DNA from: Streptomyces sp. 35G-GA-8
Lineage (GTDB): Bacteria > Actinomycetota > Actinomycetes > Streptomycetales > Streptomycetaceae
Direction of reading: 5' to 3'
Length of the DNA stretch: 64,000 nt
Assembly (NCBI RefSeq): GCF_023534745.1
Contig: NZ_JAMHJQ010000006.1
Location: 457,586 to 521,585 of the forward strand
Positions 8,314 to 16,798 of this stretch are shown here, piece by piece; position 1 is the stretch's first letter, and each line of letters starts with the position of its first letter. The position numbers and the translations under genes are program-made. The notes beneath the pieces are model-generated. The model saw only the letters and a program-made list of their open reading frames with translations. It was not told where the DNA came from and did not search any database.

Positions 8314-9065
8314 GCCGTAACAGCGAGCCGGGCACCCGTCCCGAGCGGCCGGTCGCCCTGGTCACGGGGGCGTCCGGCGGGCTCGGGCAGGCCCTGGCAC
8401 TCGAACTCGACGCGCTCGGCTGCCGGGTCGCCGTCCACTACAACAGCTCGGAGGCGGCGGCCCACGCCGTACGGGAGAAGCTGAGCAACGACTCGGCCGT
8501 CGTCACCGGCGATGTCGGCTCCTGGGACGCCGTCACCGCGATGTACGCCGAGATCGGTGAGCGGCTCGGCCCGGTCGACGTGCTCGTCAACAATGGCGCC
8601 ATCCGCAAGGACGCGCTGATGGCGATGCAGTCGCCGACGGACTGGCAGCAGGTCATCCAGACCAATCTGATCGGTTCGTTCCACACCGCGCGGGTGTCCG
8701 TTCCGTACATGCTCAGGCAGCGGTGGGGCCGGATCATCAATGTGGTGTCGCCCTCCGGGCTGATCGCGACGGCGGGTCAGACGGCCTACTCCGCCTCGAA
8801 GGCGGGTCTCATCGGTCTCACCCGCACCCTGGCCGCCGAGTGCGGCAGACGCGGGGTGACCGTGAACGCGCTCTCCCCGGGGTTCATGATCACGGGAATG
8901 ACGGAGAACCTGCCGGGACACGTCATCGAGGGGATGGAGGGCAAGGCCCCCATTCCGCGCTTCGTCACGGTCGAGGAGGTGGCTCGCAGCGCCGCGCTCT
9001 TCCTTGACCAGGACTGTATGACGGGCCAGGTCATCAGCATCGACAGCGGTGTCTCGATCACCTGA
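8310..9065 (+). CDS. 3-oxoacyl-ACP reductase (FabG-like SDR)
   Basis: 251 residues. Classical SDR order: nucleotide-binding TGASGGLG, NNGAIRKD (NNAG variant), catalytic Ser in VVSPSG, the YSASK catalytic pair, and NALSPGF. The ATG at 8310 overlaps the KASIII stop (ATGA) and follows GGAGAGG. It would reduce 3-oxoacyl-ACP to the 3-hydroxy form with NADPH. With the dehydratase at 13029 and the KASII at 11782, the cluster has the condensing, reducing and dehydrating activities, but no dedicated enoyl reductase is visible, so double bonds may be kept. Confidence 0.9.
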   Translation: MSRNSEPGTRPERPVALVTGASGGLGQALALELDALGCRVAVHYNSSEAAAHAVREKLSNDSAVVTGDVGSWDAVTAMYAEIGERLGPVDVLVNNGAIRKDALMAMQSPTDWQQVIQTNLIGSFHTARVSVPYMLRQRWGRIINVVSPSGLIATAGQTAYSASKAGLIGLTRTLAAECGRRGVTVNALSPGFMITGMTENLPGHVIEGMEGKAPIPRFVTVEEVARSAALFLDQDCMTGQVISIDSGVSIT

Positions 9066-9088
9066 GAACGGCTTGTGCGCACAGAGAG

Positions 9089-9115
9089 GCGGCCCGGCAT
9101 CATCTGCCGGGCCGC
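9089..9115. terminator. Bidirectional hairpin between fabG and the SARP gene
   Basis: A perfect 11-bp inverted repeat, GCGGCCCGGCA-TCATC-TGCCGGGCCGC, sits in the 76-base gap between two convergent genes. There is no T run, as is common for Streptomyces terminators. Confidence 0.75.
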
Positions 9116-9141
9116 TCGCGTATGTCCCCCCGCCGCTGCTC

Positions 9142-10068
9142 CTACGCCACACGCCGCTCTGGCACCGGAGGCGCGGGGTGGGTGAGACAGCCGTCCGCCG
9201 TCAATAAGCAGGGCCGCGGCGGGGCCGGCCGGGGGCACGGGGCCTCGAACATGCCCATCAGCAGCGGGTCGAGGCGCGGCGCGGCGCTGTTGTCGGGCGC
9301 CGGTCTTCGGGGGGTGTCGGGGCCTCGCAGCAGCTCCAGATAGGCGGCCTGGCTCTCCGGCGCCGGATCGATCCCCAGCTCCTCGGCGAGCACCTCCCTC
9401 AGCTGCTGATACGTGCGCAGCGCCTCGGCCCGGTTGCCGGCCGTACGGTGCGCGGCCATCCGGCACCGGTAGGCGCTCTCCCGGAACGGTGCCCGCCGTA
9501 CGGCCTCCTCGGCGTACCGCAGCGCGTGATGCTCGTCGCCCAGGGCCGCCGAGGCGAGACTCGCGGTCTCCAGCGCCGACAGCCGCAGCTCGTCGAGCCA
9601 TTCCCGTACGCCGTTGACCCACTCGCCCTCGTGGGCGGGCAGGAACGACCCGCGTAGATTCGACACGGCCGCGGCGGCGAGCTGCTGGGCGACGGCGAAC
9701 GAGCCGGTGGCGTACGCCTCGGCCGCCTCCCTCGCCGCCGCCTCCGCGCACTCGACGTCGACGGCCGCGTCGTCCGGCAGCCGCAGCAGATAGCGGCCGC
9801 CCTGGGCGACCAGTGGTGTGACCCCGGGCCGCTGCTGGGGGAACGTGACGAACGTACGGACCCGGCTGACAACACTGCGCAGGGCCGAGGCCCAGGTGTC
9901 CGGCAGTCCGTCGGGCCAGACGGTGTCGGCCAGTTGATCGCGACTGGTGCCGCCGGACCGTTCGAGGATGAGCCTGGCGAACGCGACTTGAGCCTGAGCG
10001 CTGGACAGATGCTGAGGCGGAACCCCTTCGGGTTCGATCGTGACAAGGCCAGCGAGTCTGATGAGCAA
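9142..10068 (-). CDS. SARP-family transcriptional activator
   Basis: 308 residues with an N-terminal winged-helix (OmpR-type) DNA-binding domain, ending around SALRSVVSRVRTFV. A bacterial transcriptional activation domain follows (GSFLPAHEGEWVNGVREWLDEL, then tetratricopeptide-like helices to EELGIDPAPESQAAYLELL). The TTG at 10068 is chosen as start: GGGGAG lies 6 bases upstream and family proteins begin right before the first strand (LIRLAGLV). The frame stays open to an ATG at 10239, but that extension has no protein-like character. SARPs are small cluster-situated activators. Three matching heptamer repeats in the cluster make it the likely pathway activator. Confidence 0.88.
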   Translation of the reverse strand: MLIRLAGLVTIEPEGVPPQHLSSAQAQVAFARLILERSGGTSRDQLADTVWPDGLPDTWASALRSVVSRVRTFVTFPQQRPGVTPLVAQGGRYLLRLPDDAAVDVECAEAAAREAAEAYATGSFAVAQQLAAAAVSNLRGSFLPAHEGEWVNGVREWLDELRLSALETASLASAALGDEHHALRYAEEAVRRAPFRESAYRCRMAAHRTAGNRAEALRTYQQLREVLAEELGIDPAPESQAAYLELLRGPDTPRRPAPDNSAAPRLDPLLMGMFEAPCPRPAPPRPCLLTADGCLTHPAPPVPERRVA

Positions 10069-10461
10069 GCTGTACTCCCCGATGCGGTCGGCCCTGGGCC
10101 GGTTGCACCGACGGCGGCTGCCGCCGGCGAGGGTGTCGACATCACGCCAGGGGGCCCCGCCACAGTGGTCCTTGTGAAGAAGTCCGGGACACTCTGTGCA
10201 TGCCCCCTGCACAGAAATTGGACGATACCAATCGGCCATCTCGGTGTGTCAATAGTGGCCGGGGAACATTCCCCTGGATTTCTCTGGAGACCTTCATTCC
10301 GCTTGCGTAAAGCTGACGCGATGTTCTTGCGCTCTCCTCTTTTCCCATTTCAGCGCCGTGTTGCGCGCGGCTTGCGCGGCTGTCGTTGAATTTGCGTCGG
10401 CACTCTGAGTCCAGGTTGAGCGGACTCCGGTAATTGTCCGAAACGTGGTGAGGAGACGTAC
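10069..10461. other. Divergent intergenic region between SARP and oxoamine synthase genes
   Basis: About 390 bases without a gene if the SARP starts at 10068. It is visibly less GC-rich than its surroundings and holds five plus-strand copies of TTGCG (10303, 10327, 10361, 10372, 10392), two of them arranged as a SARP-type repeat. No second convincing site facing the SARP gene itself was found. Confidence 0.6.
10361..10392 (+). promoter_or_regulatory. Candidate SARP box for the oxoamine synthase operon
   Basis: TTGCGCG-CGGC-TTGCGCG (10361-10378) is a perfect 7-bp direct repeat at 11-bp pitch, followed after 8 bp by TGAATT (10387-10392) as a possible -10. The GTG start of the next gene is at 10462. 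Confidence 0.65.
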
Positions 10462-11679
10462 GTGAACACATCCGGGGGCTGGGATCGTCTCGCGCCGAAA
10501 CTGGCCGCGACACACCGCCGCGTGCGGGCCCTGGAGTGGGAGCCCGCCCGCCGCAACAGCTTTGTGACGTACACCGTCGAGCGCGACACCGCCTACGCCG
10601 ACCTCGACGGCGAGCGCCTCCTGATGATGTCGGGCTACAGCTATCTGGGCCTGGCGGGCGACGAGCGCGTGGTCGCCGCCGCCAAGGCCGCCGTCGATCT
10701 GTACGGCACCGGCAACCACGGGGTGCGGGCGCTGGCGGGTTCGATCCCGCTGCACGAGGAACTGGAGGCGGAGGTCGCCCGGTTCGCCGGCCGCCAGGAG
10801 GCGCTGGTGTTCGGCTCCGGGTACGCCGCCAACGTCGGCACGGTCGGCGCGCTGGTCGGCGCCGGGGACACCGTACTGATCGACAAGTACGACCACGCCA
10901 GCATCGTGGACGGCTGCCGGCTGAGCGGCGCCACCGTCACCCGCTTCCGGCACAACGACGTAGGCCACCTCGACCGCAGGCTCGCCGCCGCGAGCCCGGA
11001 CGGGATCCGGCTCGTCATCGTCGACAGCGTCTACTCCATGGACGGCGACATCGCGCCGCTGCCGGAGCTGCGCCGGGTGTGCGACGCCCACAACGCGCTG
11101 CTGATGGTGGACGAGGCCCACGCGCTCGGTGTCATCGGCGCCACCGGCAAGGGCATCGAGGAGCACTTCGACTACACCGCGCGGGTCGACGTCAAGCTGG
11201 GCACGCTCTCCAAGGCGATCCCCTCGATGGGCGGCTGGGTGGCGGGACCGAGCGAGCTGATCGGCCATCTCAAGTACGCGGCACGGCCGTTCCTCTTCTC
11301 CGCGGCCCTCGGCCCGGCCCAGTCGGGCGCGGCGCTCGAATCGCTGCGGATCCTGGAGCGCGAGCCCGAGCGGGTCGCCCATATCCAGCGGGAGTCCGCG
11401 CGCTTCCGCCAGATGCTGAACGACGGCGGGATGCGCACCGGCGACAGCGAGACCGCCGTCGTCCCCGTCATCGCCGGCTCCGACGACGCCGCGTACGACT
11501 ACGCCACCGCCTGCCGCGCGGCGGGGGTCATCGGACTGCCGGTGGTCACCCCGGCCGTCCCCAACGACCTGGCCAGGCTGCGGATCGCCATCACCGCGCG
11601 CCACACCAAGAGCGACATCGACTTCGCCGCGGAGGCCTTCCTCAAGGCCGCCCGGGTGTGCGGGCTCATCGCGGGCTGA
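10462..11679 (+). CDS. Alpha-oxoamine synthase (PLP-dependent, AONS/KBL-type)
   Basis: 405 residues. The fold-type I PLP features are complete: YSYLGLAGD, GTGNHGVRALAGS, the DEAHALGVIG strand with the Asp that pairs with the PLP nitrogen, and the Schiff-base Lys251 in GTLSKAIPSMGG. The GTG start follows GAGGAG by 6 bases. The family (8-amino-7-oxononanoate synthase, serine palmitoyltransferase, 2-amino-3-ketobutyrate CoA ligase) joins an acyl thioester to the alpha-carbon of an amino acid with loss of CO2. Here the acyl donor is probably the chain made on the cluster ACP; which amino acid is used cannot be told. No biotin genes are nearby. Confidence 0.9.
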   Translation: MNTSGGWDRLAPKLAATHRRVRALEWEPARRNSFVTYTVERDTAYADLDGERLLMMSGYSYLGLAGDERVVAAAKAAVDLYGTGNHGVRALAGSIPLHEELEAEVARFAGRQEALVFGSGYAANVGTVGALVGAGDTVLIDKYDHASIVDGCRLSGATVTRFRHNDVGHLDRRLAAASPDGIRLVIVDSVYSMDGDIAPLPELRRVCDAHNALLMVDEAHALGVIGATGKGIEEHFDYTARVDVKLGTLSKAIPSMGGWVAGPSELIGHLKYAARPFLFSAALGPAQSGAALESLRILEREPERVAHIQRESARFRQMLNDGGMRTGDSETAVVPVIAGSDDAAYDYATACRAAGVIGLPVVTPAVPNDLARLRIAITARHTKSDIDFAAEAFLKAARVCGLIAG

Positions 11680-11781
11680 CGGCCAGTCAACTCGCTTCTC
11701 CCGCACACTCCTTCGCCCTCCAGCCCTCCAGCCCTTCTGCCCTTCCGCCCTTCGACGTTCGTACGGGATACGGGATCCGAG

Positions 11782-13032
11782 ATGCCAACCTCACCGAGGC
11801 ACGCACCGCCACAAGCGCCTGTCGCGATCACCGGCATGGGCGTCGTCACCCCGGCCGGCTGCACCCCTGACGATCTGTGGACCGCGCTGCGCGCGGGCAG
11901 GTCCACCGCCGCCGCGCTGACCCATCTCGACCTGGAGCGCCACCGGGTGCGCATCGGCTGCCGGGTCACCGGGCTCGACTCCCTCGATTTCGTGCCCGCC
12001 AAGGACGCCCGCAGGATGGACCCGTTCGCGCTGTACGGGACGACCGCCGCCCTCGCCGCGCACCAGGACGCGGGAGCGCCCACCGCCGATCCCGGCCGTA
12101 CGGCGATCGTCGTCGGCAACGCGGTCGGCGGCCGGGCCACCAGCGATCTGGAGTCCCGGCACTTCACCGAGTCGGGACCGCACCGGGTCAACCCGCTGAT
12201 GCCACTGATGACGATGCCCAACGCGGCGGCGGCCCAGATCTCGATGCGGCTCGGCTGGCAGGGTCCCGCCCTGACCATCGCCACCACCTGTGCCAGCGGC
12301 GCCGACGCCGTCGGCCACGCGCTGACACTGCTGCGGACCCACCGCGCGGATGTCGTCCTGGCCGGCGGCTGCGAATCGACCCTCACCCCCGTCACCCTCG
12401 CCGGATTCGGCAACCTCAACGCCGTGTCGCTGCGCAACGACGACCCGGAGCACGCGTCCAGGCCGTTCGACGCCGACCGCGACGGCTTCGTGATGGGGGA
12501 GGGCGCCGGGTTCGTCGTCCTCGAACGCCTCGACGACGCGCGGGCGCGCGGCGCCCGTACGTACGCGACCGTGGCCGGCTACGCGGCGACTTCCGACGCG
12601 TACCACCTGGCCATGCCGTTGCCGGACGGCGGCGCCGCCGTCGGGGCCATGGCGGGAGCCATCGCCGACGCGGGTCTGACCCCCTCCGACATCGTCCATG
12701 TCAACGCGCACGGCACCTCGACCCCGCACAACGACCGGGCCGAAGCACTCGCGCTGGCCAAGGTGTTCGGCACGGACGGCCCGCCGGTGACCGCGAGCAA
12801 GAGCGTCATCGGCCATCTCATCGGGGCCGCGGGCGCCGTCGAACTGATCGCCACCGTGCAGGCGATGAGCCGGTGCGAGGTCCCTCCCACCGCCAACCAC
12901 GAACAGCTGGAGCCAGGCATGGAAATCGATGTGGTCCACGGCGCCCCGCGCGCCGTCGCGTCCGGTCCCGCGCTCTCCAACTCCTTCGGCTTCGGCGGCC
13001 ACAACTCCAGCCTGGTGGTGGCCCCGATATGA
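11782..13032 (+). CDS. 3-oxoacyl-ACP synthase II (FabF-like KAS)
   Basis: 416 residues with the Cys-His-His triad of elongating ketosynthases: Cys170 in ATTCASGAD, His310 in NAHGTSTP and His345 in SKSVIGHLIGAAG, plus GFVMGEGAG and the C-terminal SNSFGFGGHN. No chain-length-factor partner is present, so it resembles a stand-alone FabF rather than an aromatic type II PKS pair. It is 102 bases downstream of the oxoamine synthase gene, without a clear terminator in between. It would elongate the acyl chain with malonyl-ACP. Confidence 0.9.
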   Translation: MPTSPRHAPPQAPVAITGMGVVTPAGCTPDDLWTALRAGRSTAAALTHLDLERHRVRIGCRVTGLDSLDFVPAKDARRMDPFALYGTTAALAAHQDAGAPTADPGRTAIVVGNAVGGRATSDLESRHFTESGPHRVNPLMPLMTMPNAAAAQISMRLGWQGPALTIATTCASGADAVGHALTLLRTHRADVVLAGGCESTLTPVTLAGFGNLNAVSLRNDDPEHASRPFDADRDGFVMGEGAGFVVLERLDDARARGARTYATVAGYAATSDAYHLAMPLPDGGAAVGAMAGAIADAGLTPSDIVHVNAHGTSTPHNDRAEALALAKVFGTDGPPVTASKSVIGHLIGAAGAVELIATVQAMSRCEVPPTANHEQLEPGMEIDVVHGAPRAVASGPALSNSFGFGGHNSSLVVAPI

Positions 13033-13943
13033 CCACCGCCCCCGCCCCGACGGCGACGCGTACCGTCACCGCCGAAGAGATCGCGGCCTACCGGGGCGCC
13101 GTCCGCGCCGCGCTGCCCGCCGCGCGTGACCAACTCGCCTCGCCCGTCCACGCGTTCGTCCTCGCCCACGCCGTCGCCGAACGTACGGTGGCCGCGCTGA
13201 CCGCCGACGAGCCCGGCCCCGTGTCGGTCGTCCACCTCGGCCAGGACATCCGCTGCCGGCGGCTCGTACGCCCCGGTGAACAGGTCACCGTACGGCTGGA
13301 TGTGCTCGGCGCCCGCCGCGAACCGCGCGGGACACGGGTCGCGCTGCGCTCCCGGCTGACCGGCGACGGCGCGGACCGCACGGGCGCCACGGATTCCACG
13401 GGCGCCACGGATTCCACCGACCGGGGTGGGGCCGCCGAGCCGTTCGCCGAACTGGTCACCAGCGCCCTGCTCGTGGGCGCGACCGCCCTCGAACCCTTTG
13501 GCGAGATCTCCGGCGGCGCCGCCGTCCCCGCGCCCGCCGGAGCGGCCGAGCCCGCCACCGTCGTCCACGAGCCGACCGTGGAGTGGATCCGCCGCTACGC
13601 GCTGGCCTCCGGCGACGAGAACCCGATCCATCTCGACGCCGACGCGGCCCGCGCCGCCGGTTTCACCTCCGTCATCGCACACGGCATGAGCGTGCTGGCC
13701 CTGGCCGTCGAGGAGATCACCGACCGGTACGCGGACGCGGACGCCGCCCGGATACGCGGGATCGGCGGGCGCTTCTCGGCGCCCGTCACGCCCGGAGAGC
13801 CGCTCCGGTTCGACCTTCAGCCGGACACGGCCCACCGCGTGGTGCGCTTCGGCTGCCGCACCCCCGCGGGACCCGCGGTCAAGAGCGGCTGGGTCGAACT
13901 GGCCGAGCACACGGGAAGAGCGGGAGCCGGACATGACGACTGA
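13029..13943 (+). CDS. MaoC-like double-hotdog dehydratase/hydratase
   Basis: 304 residues. The C-terminal half carries the hydratase-2 motif around YALASGDENPIHLDADAARAAG (Asp and His of the catalytic pair), then VIAHGMSVLAL. The N-terminal half is a degenerate hotdog, and a Gly/Ala/Thr-rich linker joins them, as in eukaryotic-type MaoC proteins. ATG overlaps the KAS stop (ATGA). With FabG it would complete the 3-oxo to 2-enoyl conversion. The linker contains an in-frame 18-bp duplication (see 13381-13416). Confidence 0.82.
   Translation: MTTAPAPTATRTVTAEEIAAYRGAVRAALPAARDQLASPVHAFVLAHAVAERTVAALTADEPGPVSVVHLGQDIRCRRLVRPGEQVTVRLDVLGARREPRGTRVALRSRLTGDGADRTGATDSTGATDSTDRGGAAEPFAELVTSALLVGATALEPFGEISGGAAVPAPAGAAEPATVVHEPTVEWIRRYALASGDENPIHLDADAARAAGFTSVIAHGMSVLALAVEEITDRYADADAARIRGIGGRFSAPVTPGEPLRFDLQPDTAHRVVRFGCRTPAGPAVKSGWVELAEHTGRAGAGHDD
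13381..13416 (+). repeat. In-frame 18-bp tandem duplication in the MaoC linker
   Basis: CGGGCGCCACGGATTCCA occurs twice back to back and encodes two copies of GATDST between the two hotdog domains. It is a perfect copy, so it is probably recent; the linker position suggests it is tolerated. Confidence 0.85.
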
Positions 13944-15465
13944 CGGCCTCGGCCTGGTGGGCGGATTCCTCTCCCAGGTCCGTGAACGGCCCGACGCCAC
14001 CGCCCTGGTGTGGAACGGCGAGGAGACCACCTACCGCGAGCTGTACGAACGGGCGGGACGCGAGCGCGACCGGCTGGCCCGGCTGGGGCTCACCCCCGGC
14101 GAGCCCGTCGGTGTCCTGGCCACCAAATCGCCCGCGGCCATCGCGCTGGTGCTGGCCTGTCTGCTGGCCCGGCGCCCCTTCCTGCTGCCGTCGCCCGCGC
14201 TCGCCGACGCCCTGCTCGCGGATCTCTTCGCGCAGGCGGGCTGCCGCCAGGTGATCACGGCCGACGGCACGGACGCCGCGGTGGCGCCGAACCCCGAGGT
14301 CACCGCGCAGCCGCTGGCACCGCGCGAGGCCGCCGAGGTGTCGTTCATGCTCACCACCTCCGGCTCCACCAGCCTGCCCAAGATCGTCCCCCTGGGCCGG
14401 GACGCCGTGAACCGGTTCGTCGCCTGGGCCGCCCCCGCCTTCTCCATCGGGCCCGGCGTCACCGTACTCAACTACGCCCCGCTCAACTTCGACCTGTGCC
14501 TGCTGGACGTCTGGACGACCCTCGCGCACGGCGGCCGGGTGGTCCTGGTCGATCCCGCACTCGCCGCCCGGGGCGGGCATCTGCTCGATCTCCTCGTCCG
14601 CCATGACGTACGGGTGGTCCAGGCGGTGCCGATGTTCTACGGGCTGCTGCTCGACGCGGCCGAGCGGCGCGGGGCGACGCTCCCCGGGGTCCGCCAGGTG
14701 ATGTTCAGCGGCGATGTCATACCCGACCGCACCTTCGCCGCCCTGCCCCGGCTGTTTCCCGGGGCGCGGATCCACAACATCTACGGCTGCACCGAGACCA
14801 ACGACAGCTTCGTCCATGAGGTCGACACCGGCGCCACCGCGTTCCCGCCGGTACCGATCGGCCGCCCGCTGCCGGGGGTCGAGGCCCTGATCCTCGCCCC
14901 GGACGGCGCGGCCGTCGAGGGACCGGGCTCCGGCGAACTGTATGTCTCCACCCCCTTCCAGTCGGCCGGCTATCTCGACCGGACCCGGCACGCCGACAAG
15001 TTCACCGGCCATCCGCTCGGTCGCGACGACCGGCGCTGGTTCCGCACCGGCGATCTGGTACGGCGCGACGCCGACGGCAGGCTCCATCTCACCGGCCGCG
15101 CCGACCACCAGGTCAAGGTCCGCGGAGTCGCCGTGAACACCGCGGAGATCGAACGGGTACTGCTCGACCACCCCGCCGTACGCGAAGCGGGGGTGGCCGC
15201 CGTACCCGACCCGATCGAGGGCCGCCGGCTCATCGCCGCCGTACAGAGCGAACCGGGCAGCGGGCTCAACTCCCTGACGTTGCGTCAGCACTGCGCGGGA
15301 CGGCTGCCCAGGGCGGCCGTCCCCGCCACGCTGCGGATCGTCCACGAGCCGCTGCCGAAGACCGCCACGGGAAAGGTCGACCGCAAGGCGCTCGACCGTC
15401 TCGACGAGCTGTCCACCGTCTCCACCGCCACATCGGCCACAACCGCCCAGGGAAGGACGTCATGA
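13933..15465 (+). CDS. Stand-alone adenylating enzyme (amino acid/acyl-AMP ligase)
   Basis: 510 residues, ANL superfamily. Core motifs in order: TTSGSTSLPK (A3), NFDLCLLDVW (A4, with the Asp that usually binds an alpha-amino group), NIYGCTETND (A5), FRTGDLVRRDADG (A7), GRADHQVKVRG (A8) and the catalytic Lys in KTATGKVDRK (A10). The A4 Asp favours an amino acid over a fatty acid as substrate, but the specificity residues match no code that I can assign. The gene overlaps the dehydratase gene by 11 bases and the next carrier protein by 4. The adenylating enzyme/carrier protein pair therefore most likely loads an amino acid onto the 15462 carrier protein. Confidence 0.85.
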   Translation: MTTDGLGLVGGFLSQVRERPDATALVWNGEETTYRELYERAGRERDRLARLGLTPGEPVGVLATKSPAAIALVLACLLARRPFLLPSPALADALLADLFAQAGCRQVITADGTDAAVAPNPEVTAQPLAPREAAEVSFMLTTSGSTSLPKIVPLGRDAVNRFVAWAAPAFSIGPGVTVLNYAPLNFDLCLLDVWTTLAHGGRVVLVDPALAARGGHLLDLLVRHDVRVVQAVPMFYGLLLDAAERRGATLPGVRQVMFSGDVIPDRTFAALPRLFPGARIHNIYGCTETNDSFVHEVDTGATAFPPVPIGRPLPGVEALILAPDGAAVEGPGSGELYVSTPFQSAGYLDRTRHADKFTGHPLGRDDRRWFRTGDLVRRDADGRLHLTGRADHQVKVRGVAVNTAEIERVLLDHPAVREAGVAAVPDPIEGRRLIAAVQSEPGSGLNSLTLRQHCAGRLPRAAVPATLRIVHEPLPKTATGKVDRKALDRLDELSTVSTATSATTAQGRTS

Positions 15466-15725
15466 GCCACGCCGGCACCATCAAGCAGTTCGTCATCGAG
15501 GAGTTCCTGCCGGACATCACCGCCCAGGAGCTGGCGGACGACCACGATCTGCTCTCGGACGGTGTCATCGACAGCCTCGGTGTGCTGAAGCTGATCGCCT
15601 GGGTCGAGGACCGCTTCGAGCTGCCGATCGGCGACGCCGATCTCGACCCCGACAACTTCCGCAGTGTGGCGGCCATCGACGCGTTCATCGCCGGTGCGCG
15701 CCGTCCCGAGGTGGCGGGCGGATAA
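15462..15725 (+). CDS. Peptidyl/acyl carrier protein
   Basis: 87 residues; the phosphopantetheine site is the Ser of GVIDSLGVLKL. The sequence (FLPDITAQELADDHDLLSDGVIDS) is of the stand-alone type that pairs with free adenylating enzymes, such as prolyl carrier proteins of pyrrole pathways. The start overlaps the ligase stop (ATGA). Together with the ligase and the dehydrogenase at 18063 it forms a load-and-oxidise trio. Confidence 0.88.
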   Translation: MSHAGTIKQFVIEEFLPDITAQELADDHDLLSDGVIDSLGVLKLIAWVEDRFELPIGDADLDPDNFRSVAAIDAFIAGARRPEVAGG

Positions 15726-15727
15726 CG

Positions 15728-16798
15728 GTGCATGACGCACTCACCGGCCTGCTGGAGCGGCGCGCGCCCGTCGGGCGCGACACCTGGCGGTCGTTCTGGG
15801 ACCAGCTCGGCGACGGCGGCCTCGACCGGGCGCAGGCCCTCGCCCTGCTGGCCTCCCTGGCCACCGCGCTGCCCGGCCACGAGACGCTGCGTCCGCTGCT
15901 CGACTCGCTCGCCGAGCGGCGGCCCGCCCGGCCGGCGGGCCGCTGGCCGGGAACGGTCAATGTGGTGGGCACCGGCGGCGGACCGAAGACCTTCAACATC
16001 TCCACCGCGTCGGCGTTCGTCGCCGCCGCGACCGGGGTGCGGGTCGTCAAGACGGGCTCGCGCGCGTACACCAGCTCGCTCGGCTCCGTCGATTTGCTGG
16101 AACGTCTCGGCGTCCGGCTGACCTCCTCCTACGACCAGACCGCCGACACCCTGGACCGGTACGGCATCGCCTTCGCCGGACCGTTCGTCTACCCGGCGCA
16201 GCTCACCCGGCTGGCCAGGACCATCGCGCCGACGAGCATGAAACCCTTCGGCCGCTTCCTCAACGCCCTCGGTCCGTTCCTCGCGGACCTGCCCGTCACG
16301 GCGCAGGTCACCGGGGTCTCGGCGGGCGCGCCCCTGGCCGAGCTCCGCGCGCTCGCCGGGAGCGAGGCGGAGAGCGGGAGCCGGCCCGGCCGCACGCTCT
16401 GGCTGACCACCAACGACCGCGGCGCCGATGAACTGCTCGGCTTCGCCGACAACACCATCCACACCCCCGGCGGCAATGAACTCCGGCTCCCGGCAGGGGA
16501 GTTGGTCTCGCCCGACGGAGGCTTCGACGATCTGAGACCCGCCCCGGACCCCGCCTCGGCACCCGCCCACTTCCTGTCCGTCCTCGCGGGCACCGAGGGA
16601 GAAGTGGCCACCCGTACGGTCTGCCTCAACGCGGCGGCGCTGGCCGTCGCGAGCGGTCACACCACGGACTGGACGCAAGCTGTCGCCGCCGCCCTGGAGG
16701 CGGTACGCGGCGGAGCCGCCCGCGAACTCGCCGAGCGCGTAAGGACCGGGGCGTCGCGCCCGGCCGCCCGCACGCGGGAGATGACCACCCATGGCTGA
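15728..16798 (+). CDS. Anthranilate phosphoribosyltransferase-like enzyme (TrpD family)
   Basis: 356 residues, usual TrpD length. Recognisable: VVGTGGGPKTFNISTASAF (PRPP loop), and NDRGADELLGF, which retains the metal-binding Asp-Glu pair. The loop is GTGGG instead of GTGGD. The segment that is KHGNRxxSSxSGSAD in housekeeping TrpD reads KTGSRAYTSSLGSVD (residues 108-122), so His and Asn thought to contact anthranilate are Thr and Ser. It may use a modified anthranilate or another amine, or have altered activity. The GTG start is 2 bases after the carrier-protein stop. The next gene (TrpA-like) overlaps by 8 bases. Confidence 0.85.
   Translation: MHDALTGLLERRAPVGRDTWRSFWDQLGDGGLDRAQALALLASLATALPGHETLRPLLDSLAERRPARPAGRWPGTVNVVGTGGGPKTFNISTASAFVAAATGVRVVKTGSRAYTSSLGSVDLLERLGVRLTSSYDQTADTLDRYGIAFAGPFVYPAQLTRLARTIAPTSMKPFGRFLNALGPFLADLPVTAQVTGVSAGAPLAELRALAGSEAESGSRPGRTLWLTTNDRGADELLGFADNTIHTPGGNELRLPAGELVSPDGGFDDLRPAPDPASAPAHFLSVLAGTEGEVATRTVCLNAAALAVASGHTTDWTQAVAAALEAVRGGAARELAERVRTGASRPAARTREMTTHG

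Noticed and set aside
10069-10239. An ATG start at 10239 for the SARP gene
   Set aside because: The extra 57 residues are Cys/Arg-rich without regulatory-domain character, and a TTG with a good ribosome site stands exactly where the family begins. It cannot be fully excluded.
10462-11679. Assignment of the oxoamine synthase as biotin-pathway BioF
   Set aside because: No other bio gene is nearby, and the gene lies in an operon with ketosynthases and carrier proteins.
11782-13032. Aromatic type II polyketide minimal PKS
   Set aside because: Only one ketosynthase with an intact Cys is present and no chain-length factor follows; it fits FabF-like chain elongation.
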